Positions 1-9,310 of a stretch of DNA of 64,000 bases are shown here, one piece after another (position 1 is the stretch's first letter; the number at the start of each line of letters is the position of its first letter). This DNA comes from Suillus spraguei (taxonomy: Eukaryota > Basidiomycota > Agaricomycetes > Boletales > Suillaceae). The notes beneath the pieces are model-generated. The model searched no databases and was not told where the DNA came from. It saw only the letters and a list, made by a program, of their open reading frames with translations. Where the stretch lies: assembly GCA_016800925.1 (NCBI GenBank), contig JABCPU010000163.1, forward strand, positions 1 through 64,000. Reading direction: 5' to 3'. A program made the translations under genes and the position numbers.

Positions 1-3000
1 CATATCCCATCATCAAATAGAAGGGTGATGCATTCCTTGCATCGTGTTTTCGGTGGTTGTGGACAAATTCTGCTATTGGTAGATGTTCTACCCAATCTTC
101 GGGGTTGTTACGGCAGTAGATGCGTAAGTATGTTTCAAGTTCTTGATTAAGCCTTTCCGTTTGACCATCGGTTTGCGGGTGATAAGCCGTGGATGGAGCG
201 ATGACGTAGTCAAGAAGTCGGGCAAGTTCCTTAGAGAAGCAAGATAGGAACTGCAGGCCTCGATCTGATATGACTTTGTCATGGAGTCCAAATCGACGGT
301 AGACGTGTTTCAAAAATAGTTTAGCAATGCCTTCGGAAGTGATGGTTTTCAAACAAGGGATGATAATTACCCCTTTGTAAGGCCATGGTCTACCATGACC
401 ATGATACTGTCAAAGCCTCCATAGACAGGGAGGTCAGTGATAAGATCGACAGAGACTTGAGAAAAGGGGCGGACTGCCGAAGAGGGGATCGGTGTGAGCG
501 GAGGTCGAACAGGATGTGTATCTGCTTTCATTTGCTGACAAAGGGCACAACCCTCAACGTATTTCCGAATATAGGAGCCCATAGCAGGCCACCAGGCTTC
601 TTGTTTGACGAGTTCTTCAGTTTTGAATCTACCGGGATGTCCCGTGGTAGGATGATCACGATACCTTTTCAGGATATCGGAACGATGTGCTGGTGGAATA
701 TAGGCACGATTCTTAAAATAGAGGACATTCTCCTCAATCTTCCAGTCAGAGAGTGCCGACTTCATAGGGGGAAGGCACACGCCGTCAAGGGCGTCGGATG
801 CTGTTTTAAAAACAGGGTCGTCGAGGGGGTCGGAGGAGGATAAGACATCCTTTAAGTCAGTATCAATATGATGAACGAATAGAGCGTCAGGGAGGAGAGT
901 CTGGTCCTTGTTATCGTCTTTGCCGGAGTCGTAGTCGGGTCGGCGAGATAGTGCATCAGGTACTGCCAACTTAGTACCTGCAACGTGATGCAGTTCAATA
1001 TCGTAGATAGACAAAATCAATTGCCAACGTGCTTGGCGATGGGTAAGCTTCTGTGCACTTCTAAAGTACAGAAGATTCTTGTGGTCGGTGAATACCAGGA
1101 TGGGGTGTTGGTTTCCTTCGAGATAATGATGCCATTCGTTCAATGCCCGGATTACAGGCAAGGAGTTCCCGTCAAAGATCTGATAATTGCGTTCTGCGGG
1201 GTTCAAAGACTGTGAAGATATGCACATGGATGATAAACACCATTTTCATCAGTCTGCAGAGAACTCCGCCGTTGCTACGAGCGAAGTGTTGGTGCAATAG
1301 CAAATTGTCGGGAAGGATCAGGGTTACGGAGTACTGGTTGGATGTGAAGCGTCGTTTCAGTTCTTCGAAGGTGTCCATACATTCGGTTGACCAATCAAAG
1401 GCCTTATCTTTCTTTGTTAAATCGATAAGAGGTCGAGCGATGTCAGAATAGTGGGAAATGAACGTGCGGTAAAAGTTGCAAAAGCCGAGGAATGACCGAA
1501 CATCTTTTACAGATTTCGGGACTGGCCATTCGAGATTCCCTTGGTCTTGGCGGTGTCCATAGCAACTTGTCCGGGGCGAATTATCATTCCGAGGTATTCC
1601 ACTTCTTCTGCATCAAGGTGCATTTCTCCGGTTTCAAGAACAAATGTTCCTTTCGTATCTTCATCAAAACCGTCTTGTTCGTTCGCGATGTTCCGCCATT
1701 GTTGTAGAGAAAATCAGGATATGTCCATGTAGATAACCATCCATCCTTCATTATTTCTTGTGGAAGGTGCGATTCATGTATGCTTGAAAGGTTGCTGGGG
1801 AATTGCAAAGGCCAAAGAACATGACATTCGGTTCAAAGAGGCCGAATTCCGTGGTAAAAGCAGCTTTCCACCTATCATCAGGATGGATGCGAATGTTGTT
1901 ATAACCGGACCGGATATCCATTTTCATAAAGAACTGTGCGTTATGAAGGCGTGCGACAAGGGAGATAGGAAGTGGAAGCGGATAGCGTTCTTGACTGTCC
2001 AATCATTGATGTAGCGATAATCTTGACAGGGACGCAATTCTCCACTCTTCTTTCCCACAAAGAAGAAGCCACTGCTTGGGGTGACTTCGATTCTGAGATG
2101 AAACCTTTCGCAACGTTTTCATCGATAAACGTTTTGACGGCAGCGCGTTCTTTTTCCGATAGCGGGTAAACCTTAGACGTGCGAGGGATAAAACCGGGTT
2201 TAGTATCGATCCGATGATCTATACCAGGGCGTTCAGGGGGTAGTTTGTTCAGTCCGTCTTTAGCAAAGACGTCTGCAAAGTCGTGCAAATATCTGGGACC
2301 AATTCTTTGAAGGATTTCTTTTTCTTTTCCTTCTCATCCGTGGCGAATTCCTGAGCTTTGTTACTGTATTTGGAGGAGGAAGGGGAATTGTGGAATAGGG
2401 GAGTTTGTTCGAGTCGAGAAGTTCCATCATGTGTCAGGGGTGTATCCATGGATACTTCTTCTATGATTCTCATGCTAACTCCATCATATCGTATTCCACA
2501 AGGAATTCTCCATCTCCAGTTCATAGAGGAAATTCCGCACTTCTGGCGCGTGCCAGACATCTTGCATGGTGTTGAATTGGTCATCATCCTCTGTTGGGAT
2601 CAACGAGGGCAGGGTTCTTCTTCATCGGGATTTCTTCAATTGAAGCTGAAGGATATGTTGAAGAGTTTTCGGGGGTACATAGAACTTGGATAATTTCGGC
2701 ACGTTGGTATTTCGTCCGGGATCTCTTCTTCTGCTTTTCTTTTTCCATGTTTCTGTTCTTCTATTGGCCGTTGCTCAATAGGTTCTTGTCCACCCATTGT
2801 TCGGGTTCAGTTTCATTCTTGCGCTTTTCTGCGCGGGAATCGGTGACACTGGCCGCGGCAGGTGTACACCGGGGTGGAGTCTACAGTACGTGGCATTCGT
2901 ACTTCGGGTTCAGGGTCTTTGGGAATAGACGGGGTTACGAGAGGTTTCGGAAGTCGGGAATGTTGCCATTTGGAATAGTAGTTTGGAGAAGAGGCAATCC

Positions 3001-3495
3001 ATTCTTCTTCGATCCGTATCATGTCGATTTCAATCTCATCCGATTTCGCTGTTCGCGGAAGGACAAGTGTTTCAGCAGCCCAATCTATAGTTGGGTTCAT
3101 TGCTCGTAACCATGGAATTCCTAGGAGGATTTGATCTCTCCTTCCTAGTTTGGTGATGTTGAATTTTCCATACATGGTTCGTTCATCAATTTGACCACAG
3201 AAGACAATAGTGTGTGATCGGTCCTCCTTTTATAAGGGTTCCATCTGCCGTTGTAACTCAAAAGGTGTTTTGAGTTTTCGTCGTGTGATTTGATGGAGTT
3301 TCACAAACTCTTCAGAGATGAACGTTCTGGCTGCACCGGAGTCGATCACAGCGGTTGTTTCGACGGATAGACGAGTGCCGAGTGAAGGGTGATAGGGACA
3401 CGAAGTTCTTTTCTTTCACCTACAGCGCGTACAAGTCTTAGTAATACATTAGGAGAAACATACGTCGATTCCTTGTTTCTCCAAGTCAAAAATCC
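1..3495 (-). pseudogene. pol: Pol polyprotein of copy A, broken
   Basis: Pol pieces appear in order in several frames: a protease region near 3340, the segment starting MYGKFNITKLGRRDQ at 3175, the reverse transcriptase core (2288-1584), RNase H and then integrase with its H2C2 zinc finger and first catalytic Asp (about 1227-370), and the second integrase part (291-88). Changes of frame occur near 2600, 2280, 2000, 1800, 1380 and 1230. In RNase H the segment that reads DRELLAV in copy B reads DGNSLPV here, so the catalytic Glu is gone. The element cannot make active Pol. Confidence 0.88.
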
Positions 3496-4328
3496 TCAAC
3501 AATCCGCCTTACGGTTTCTTCATCGTCTTCCCCTTCTTTGACTTCGGTTTGTCGGAGCAGGGTCTTCTTCTTTCTGTCAGGACAATTATGAATGCGGTGT
3601 CCTGTCTTCTTGCATCCGAAGCATTGTCCCTTCTTCATGCATTCGGATCTCTCCATATCGGAGATTCGATCTACGACCATTGCGTTGGAATCACGGTTCG
3701 GAATATACCGTGCATTTCCATAATTCTTCTTCTTCTGTTGTGGAGCATGACGTGTCCTCATGGCTTGAAGCCGATGATGGGCGTTGTCAATAGCGACGCA
3801 TTGCAGCACAACATCTCTGAATACTTCTGAGACATCTCCCATTGCGAAAAGCTTTGTGAGGATACCCCAATTAAGGCCATCTTGGAAGAACTGGATCTTC
3901 GTTGCATTGTCAGTGATCTGAGCCTTGGCTGCAAGTGCCTCAAAGTCAGCAACGTAAGTGTGAAGATCTCCAGTTCCTTGTTTGAGGTCTCGGAGTTTTG
4001 TAAGTGCAGTGCCTTTGGTATCTACTGGTTTGAAGGCTTCTTTGAAGCTTTTCATAAAATCCACCATCGTCCCATAACCAACTTTTTGTCCGGAAGTGTC
4101 GGTTGATTGGGCATGTTCTAGGAACTGTTCTTTCCACGATTTGGCATTCCTCTTGGTCATGAAGGATGTTATGAAAATGATCTTCTGTTTGTCAGTGGTA
4201 TAAAGCTTTTCGTTGATGTCAAAGTGCAAGTTGCACGACTGGATAAAGATAAACTCGCAAGAGTTATCACAATCTCCATCAAAACCATTTGGTTGACCGA
4301 TCTTGTATTCGAATTCTTTGGTCGCCAT
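3486..4328 (-). CDS. gag: Gag polyprotein of retrotransposon copy A
   Basis: A 280-residue open frame starting MATKEFEYKIGQ. It has the alpha-helical capsid-like region of fungal chromoviruses and a CCHC zinc knuckle near residues 236-249 (CFGCKKTGHRIHNC), followed by a basic then acidic tail. It would form the particle shell and bind element RNA. It matches the copy B gag along its length, with small changes such as two extra residues near position 28. The stop codon lies within a conserved T-run that is the probable -1 frameshift point into pol. Confidence 0.92.
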   Translation of the reverse strand: MATKEFEYKIGQPNGFDGDCDNSCEFIFIQSCNLHFDINEKLYTTDKQKIIFITSFMTKRNAKSWKEQFLEHAQSTDTSGQKVGYGTMVDFMKSFKEAFKPVDTKGTALTKLRDLKQGTGDLHTYVADFEALAAKAQITDNATKIQFFQDGLNWGILTKLFAMGDVSEVFRDVVLQCVAIDNAHHRLQAMRTRHAPQQKKKNYGNARYIPNRDSNAMVVDRISDMERSECMKKGQCFGCKKTGHRIHNCPDRKKKTLLRQTEVKEGEDDEETVRRIVEDF

Positions 4329-4529
4329 GTTTGATGATTCTTCTGATGAGTTATACTTTCTCGGTGCCTACACACGCTGTCTTGCTGTCCATCAGGGCTT
4401 GTCTTCTGTCAGAGGGCTTCTCTTGACAATCTGCTCAGCGTACGCATATGCTAGTCTACTGATCTTGAATCGATCAGGTTCAGGGTCGAAGACTGGATAG
4501 TCGACGATCAAAAATGGACTTTAATCTTT

Positions 4530-5004
4530 TGTTACGAACTGGGGTGGCGTCACCAGCGACAGTGAGAAGACACAGATGGTCTGCTGGGAGGTTCTTACAA
4601 TGTCCAGAAGAGGACAAGGTGAAAGTACAAGGAACGCGTTCCGAGTACAATCAAGGGTTTGGCCTCAAAGACAAGTCTAAGAGGTTCTGCGAGAATAGAG
4701 ACTAAGGCTAAGGAGTGCTTAGACTTAGAGATGATTCAAGATGACTTAGGTTGGAGACCTAAGCGAAGGAGATTCCAGGTAAAACCCAGTAAGATTAAAG
4801 TAGGGAATCTACTACAAGTACACTGTGCTTAAATAGGCCAATATGTGTGCACAGACCAGGTAACCATGAGAATGTAACTGCGTATCCTAATAAGGAAGGC
4901 ATGTATTGTACAAATGCATTGAGCATATGAGTCAGAGTCACGTGACAAGATATACAAGTAAAGGAACAAAGAGAAAATGAATAGGGGCACGTACGATTGT
5001 AACA
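4530..5004 (-). repeat. 5' LTR of copy A
   Basis: A 475-base LTR bounded by TGTTAC and GTAACA, matching the 474-base LTR of copy B in inverse orientation. On the minus strand it keeps the TATA-like box (TATTTAAG), the transcript-start segment ACTTTAATCTT and, just inside the element, its complement AAGATTAAAGT. The partner LTR is beyond the left edge, so the target duplication (expected ACAAG from 5005-5009) cannot be checked. Confidence 0.93.
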
Positions 5005-6322
5005 ACAAGCTTTTGACGAGGAATTTTCATGGCAGTATACCCTTCGAATGCGTGACACTGATGTCCTCAATGGATTTTTTATCTACTCACTGCTACTGGA
5101 GAAGGCAGAGCATAACAGTTGCCTTGTTCTTCCCCATGATGAGCAACAATGGATCCGAATTGATGTTGCACTGAGTGAGCGCAACAAAGAAATGGAAGGT
5201 ATTGGGCAGGAAGCATACCCGCATGCCTGTGACTTATGCTTCATCGTTATTGGTGACGACCCAAACTGTAAGTCGATTATTTCTCAAGTGCAAGGTGTAA
5301 TGCAATTGATTACATGCTGTAGTGAAGATTCAAGCAGCTGTTTGTGATGGTAATACTATCGGGCACCCTTGTTGCGCAGTGCATGACTGCAAAGTTCCGC
5401 TTATGACCAACCATCATCATTTCTGTCCGGACCATCAAGACTTGAACCTGCAGTGCACAGTTGATGGCTGTGATGAGGCCCATACCTCTGGATCTCGAAC
5501 ATGCAGCAATGCGGACCACCAGGCTCTTGAAGATGCCTACTTCAAGCCTGCAAAAGCTCTCTTCCAGCTGCAAGCGCAGCTCAAGAGGGTTGGCATTATG
5601 TTGCCCTTGGACTCTGTTCCTTCACCCTCCAATGGTGGTAGTAGCAACTCTAACAGTGCAGATGAAGATCTCAAGGTACTTCTTGACTCTGAGTGTGACG
5701 GTAAGCTGGAGAACGGCAACAGACACCTCAGAGCAAGGTTTGGTCGGCGCTGAACCCATAATGAGCAGCTTATCATGTGACCTTGTGGGGTGATATTAGC
5801 ATGGGCTACATTTTTTGGGTCCGAGGCCATCTCTGCTGTTAATGTGAGTTATATACAGTCTTACTGATGTGGGGCTAACATTTAAACAAGGAATTTGTGA
5901 AGATGGTATTCCCTACTGCCACATCAACACCTGAATTTTTCGTCTTCGACAACAACTGCAAGCTCTGTGCTCACACTATTGGTGATGATCACTTCGCTGC
6001 AACAGGGATGCCTGTGGATGTGTTTCACTTCAACTCGAAACACAAGGAAACTGACACCTACTGTCAGCAGCACTGCAACCCTGCCGCTTTCCCAGAGCTC
6101 ATTTCCAGTGGTAAGTGGTGATTTAATACATCAATTTGCGAACAGACAAATGTATGGCTAGGTGGGTATCAGGCAATCCTCCGGGACATGTCTGTAAACC
6201 AGTATAACTTTTATATTGATGAGATGATCAAACACCAGAACTGCTATGTTATCTCAGAGTTAGAGAGACGAGGACATTCTCCTTGGACGATTTCTATGGA
6301 CGCTCTGTTTGACAGTGACTAG
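5005..6322 (+). pseudogene. CxC5/CxC6 cysteine-cluster protein associated with KDZ transposases, truncated and interrupted by stops
   Basis: The frame is open from the LTR junction at 5005. It contains a CxC5-like end (ACDLCF near 5224), an intron 5268-5322, a CxC6-like cluster (5370-5520, CCAVHDCKVP, FCPDHQDL, CTVDGCDEAH), an intron 5844-5890, a segment FVFDNNCKLCAH, and the conserved tail CEQTNVWLGGYQAILRDM ending at a TAG at 6320-6322. In-frame TGA codons lie at 5751-5753, 5778-5780 and 6119-6121. The first and third stand where the family has Arg (RRR and KWRFN, from memory), consistent with CGA to TGA. The N-terminus is cut off by copy A. These proteins occur with Kyakuja-Dileera-Zisupton transposons in basidiomycetes; no KDZ transposase is present here. 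Confidence 0.82.
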
Positions 6323-6810
6323 TGCCATTCGCATTACATAGTTCACATTACTTGCATTGTCTAGATTTTTGACATTTATAATTCTATCCCTTGTGTGTTC
6401 TTGTCCGGCATTCAAGCTCTTTGAAAATGTGTGATTTGGGAGAATAATACATGCAAGCTTTGTCATCTCCAGGTATCCCAATTGTACCCACTCGTATTGT
6501 ATCAGCTTCATCATCTCCTTACCCTACCACTCTCTCCTACTCGCATCATATCAGCTTTGCTGCCACATGTTTTAAATAAAATTCATGTTCACATATTTTA
6601 AGTTAGACTTAGGCTTGCCATGTGTTTTTAAGACACCAGCAATTGTATTGATGTTTGAGAATGTAGAGTGATAGAATGATTGATCATGAGCCACGTCTGA
6701 TATGAGAAGCATATAGTACAGGTTATGGTACAAGCAACACTGATGAAATGTACAGACACAATATAGTACAAGTTGAAAGCTAAACACATGTAAAATTTGC
6801 ACGAAACATA

Positions 6811-7801
6811 CTATCTGCACTTCGCTCTCTTGCTCGTTCCAGCACTTGGGGTGTATTCCTCTTCTTCATCAGCAACACACTTGAGGAAGTTGCAGTGCCA
6901 TGAGCAGCACCTATCAAACCCCATCTGCTTTGCTGCTGCACGAAGCTCGTTGTTGCATTTGTTCCAATTGAGTATATTACTTGGGGGGGACCAGTTCTTC
7001 ACATTCTGCAGTGAAGCGCTGAAAATAATGAATTCATAATAATCAGTAGATAGTACTTGATGCTTACAGGAGTGCTTGGTCATGCACGTGCTCAGTCTGT
7101 AGGTGCTTGACAACTGCATCATGGATGTTCTCCAGCGTGCGTTAGAATATGCGTTCAACCTTCTGTAGGCCCTGGTTGTCTTGATTGGGGTAGAGTACCT
7201 GTCAATTTAAACAGTTAGTGTTAATATTGAACAAGTCAAAAAGGATGACATACGGCAGTAGCATAATATGCCAAGTGACGAGATTTCAAATTCAGGCGCT
7301 TGTTAGGAGGATGGACCCACGTAATGATAGTAACTGTTGTTGGGTGGAACCACATATGAGAGAGGGATGCAATTCCACCATCTTCTGAGCATGTCAAGTC
7401 CTTGATCTGAACCCCTCTCTGGTGAAGCTCCTTCTCCACACCCCACTCATACATTGGGGAGATGTGTGACCAGCTTTCAACAATGCTGATGTGGGTGGCG
7501 GCCAAGACATTCTCATTCCGGTCACCGTAGGTCTGCAGCCTGCTGACGGCACTTTCGGAGGTTTCAGAAACAGACACCTCAAATGGCCAGTATGGAAGGA
7601 TATCGGTGTCACATGTGTGAAATGTCAGTACCAAGTCTGGAATCCCAAGCCGGTAGCTTTCTTTGGGAGGTAGATCTGCTGTAGCAGGCACATCTACCAT
7701 ATGCGTCATGTGGATAGGTAGTGATATGTTGAACTCATCAGGAATGGTAAGAGAGTCGACAATGGTCCCCATCACAGTGCGCAAGGGCACCAAGACCACC
7801 T
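6811..7801 (-). pseudogene. 3' half of an unrecognised gene split by copy B (possible PD-(D/E)XK-like fold)
   Basis: The exon at 7801-7250 encodes a region with PDLVLTF, a spacer, then WPFEVSVSETSESAVSRLQTY. This pattern recalls PD-(D/E)XK nuclease folds, although the Lys is replaced by Ser. A splice donor after AYYATA at about 7249 and an acceptor near 7200 join it to LYPNQDNQGLQKVERIF, where a TAA at 7142-7144 interrupts the frame (CAA would restore Gln). A further intron and a Lys/Arg-rich end follow to 6811. Methionines upstream of 7801 belong to the LTR. Removing copy B and one target duplication joins this frame directly to the exon starting at 17834. The function is not known. Confidence 0.65.
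7797..7801. repeat. Target-site duplication of copy B, left (CACCT)
   Basis: CACCT directly precedes TGTTAC and is repeated at 17834-17838 directly after GTAACA. A five-base duplication is normal for this class. Confidence 0.93.
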
Positions 7802-8275
7802 TGTTACAGTTGTACATGCCCCTATTCATTCTCCCTTTATCTTCTTCTTGTATATCATGTCACATGACTCTGACTCATATGCTCAACGCATTTGTACAAT
7901 ACATGCCTTCCTCATTAGGATACGCAGTTACATTCTCACGGTTACCTGGTCTGTGCACACATATATACTTATATAAGCACAGTGTACTTGTAGTAGATTC
8001 TTTACTTTAATCTTACTGGGTTTTACCTGGAACATCCTTCGCTTAGGTCTCCAACCTAAGTCGTCCTTGAATCGTCTCTAAGTCTAGGCACTCCTTAGAC
8101 TTAGTCTCTATTCTCGTAGAACCTCTTAGACTTGTCTTTGAGGCCGAACCCTTGATCGTACTCGGAACGCGTTCCTTGTACTTTCACCTTGTCCTCTTCT
8201 GGACATTGTAGAACTTCCCAGCAGACCGTCTGTGTCTTTTCACTGTTGCTGGTGACGCCACCCCAGTTCGTAACA
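7802..8275 (+). repeat. 5' LTR of copy B
   Basis: 474 bases, TGTTAC to GTAACA, giving a six-base terminal inverted repeat. It carries the promoter (TATATAAG at 7970-7977) and the predicted transcript start near 8004. It differs from its own 3' LTR at about six positions, all transitions. Confidence 0.95.
7970..8014 (+). promoter_or_regulatory. LTR promoter: TATA box and probable transcript start / self-primer
   Basis: TATATAAG at 7970-7977 lies 27-34 bases before 8004. The eleven bases 8004-8014 (ACTTTAATCTT) are the exact complement of 8277-8287, just inside the LTR. This is the arrangement of Tf1, where the first eleven bases of the transcript fold back and prime reverse transcription. The transcript start is inferred from the TATA distance and the complementarity. 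Confidence 0.75.
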
Positions 8276-8287
8276 AAAGATTAAAGT
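8276..8287 (+). promoter_or_regulatory. Primer-binding site of self-priming type
   Basis: AAAGATTAAAGT follows the LTR directly. It does not start with TGG, as tRNA-primed sites do, but pairs perfectly over eleven bases with 8004-8014. Copy A keeps the same pair of sequences. Confidence 0.75.
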
Positions 8288-8473
8288 CCTTTTGATTGTC
8301 GACTATCCAGTCTTCGACCCCGAACCCTGATTGCTTAGATAAGCAGATTAGCGTACGCGTACGCTAAACCGATTGTCAAGAGAAGCCCTCTGACAGAAGA
8401 CAAGCCCTAACGGACAGCAAGACAGCGCGTGTAGGCACCGAGAAAGTATAACTCACCAGAAGAATCACCAAAT

Positions 8474-9310
8474 ATGGCAACCAAAGAATTCAAATACAAG
8501 ATCGGCCAGCCAGCCGCTTTTGATGGAGATTGCGACAATTCTCGCAAATTTATCCAGTCATGCAATCTACACTTCGACATCAACGAAAAGCTTTACACCA
8601 CCGATAAGCAGAAGATCATTTTCATAACATCCTTTATGACCGAAAGGAATGCCAAATCCTGGAAAGAGCAATTCCTTGACCATGCTCAATCAACCGACAC
8701 TTCCAGACAAAAAGTTGGTTATGGGACAATGGTGGATTTTATGAAAAGCTTCAAAGAAGCCTTCGACCCAGTGGATACCAAAGGAACCGCACTCGTGAAA
8801 CTCAGGGACCTCAAACAAGGGAGTGGAGATCTTCACACTTACATTGCTGACTTTGAGGCACTTGCAGCCAAGGCTCATATTACCAACAATGCAACGAAGA
8901 TCCAATTCTTCCAAGATGGCCTGAATTGGGGCATCCTTACCAAGCTTTTCGCATTAGGAGACGTCTCAGAAGTATTCCGAGATGTTGTGCTGCAATGTGT
9001 TTCCATTGACAACTCCCATCATTATCTTCAAGCCATGAGGACACATCATGCTCCACAGCAGAAGAAGAAGAACTATGGAAATGCACGTTACACACCCAGT
9101 CGTGATTCCAACGCAATGGTCGTAGATCGAATCTCCGATATGGAGAGATCCGAATGCATGAAGAAGGGACAATGCTTCGGATGCAAGAAGACAGGACACC
9201 GCATCCATAACTGTCCTGACAGAAAGAAGAAGACCCCGCTCCGACAAACCGAAGTCAAAGAAGAAGAAGAAGACGAAGAAACTGTAAGGTGGATTGTTGC
9301 AGATTTTTAA
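8474..9310 (+). CDS. gag: Gag polyprotein of retrotransposon copy B
   Basis: An intact 278-residue frame starting MATKEFKYKIGQ, with a helical capsid-like body and a CCHC knuckle CFGCKKTGHRIHNC near residues 233-246, then a basic stretch and a Glu-rich end. It would form particles and package element RNA in the cytoplasm. The start follows a 198-base leader after the LTR. The stop TAA overlaps GATTTTTAA, where the -1 frame (pol) is open, suggesting -1 recoding as in sushi-type elements. It is the only part of gag-pol in this copy that is free of lesions. Confidence 0.93.
   Translation: MATKEFKYKIGQPAAFDGDCDNSRKFIQSCNLHFDINEKLYTTDKQKIIFITSFMTERNAKSWKEQFLDHAQSTDTSRQKVGYGTMVDFMKSFKEAFDPVDTKGTALVKLRDLKQGSGDLHTYIADFEALAAKAHITNNATKIQFFQDGLNWGILTKLFALGDVSEVFRDVVLQCVSIDNSHHYLQAMRTHHAPQQKKKNYGNARYTPSRDSNAMVVDRISDMERSECMKKGQCFGCKKTGHRIHNCPDRKKKTPLRQTEVKEEEEDEETVRWIVADF

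Larger units (their letters stand above)
1..5004 (-). mobile_element. Ty3/gypsy chromovirus retrotransposon, copy A (partial, runs off left edge)
   Basis: The element reads right to left: 5' LTR (4530-5004), untranslated leader, gag (4328-3486), protease, reverse transcriptase, RNase H and integrase. The left edge cuts it inside the integrase, so the chromodomain, any third ORF and the 3' LTR are off the window. It is the same family as copy B at 7802-17833, as shown by near-identical gag, pol and LTR sequence, but it lies in the opposite orientation. The base next to its 5' LTR (5005) is inside a CxC5/CxC6 gene, so it inserted into that gene. Several frame breaks in pol make it non-autonomous. 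Confidence 0.93.

Noticed and set aside
5751..6121. In-frame TGA codons read as selenocysteine or as introns
   Set aside because: The reading continues in the same frame on both sides and the family has Arg at two of these places, so simple nonsense mutation is the better explanation.
7802..7829. Start MNRGMYNCNK of the 197-residue minus-strand frame
   Set aside because: These codons lie in the LTR of copy B; the true upstream exon is at 17834 onwards.
8690..9247. Antisense frames across gag
   Set aside because: Mirror frames also occur over copy A gag; no independent support.
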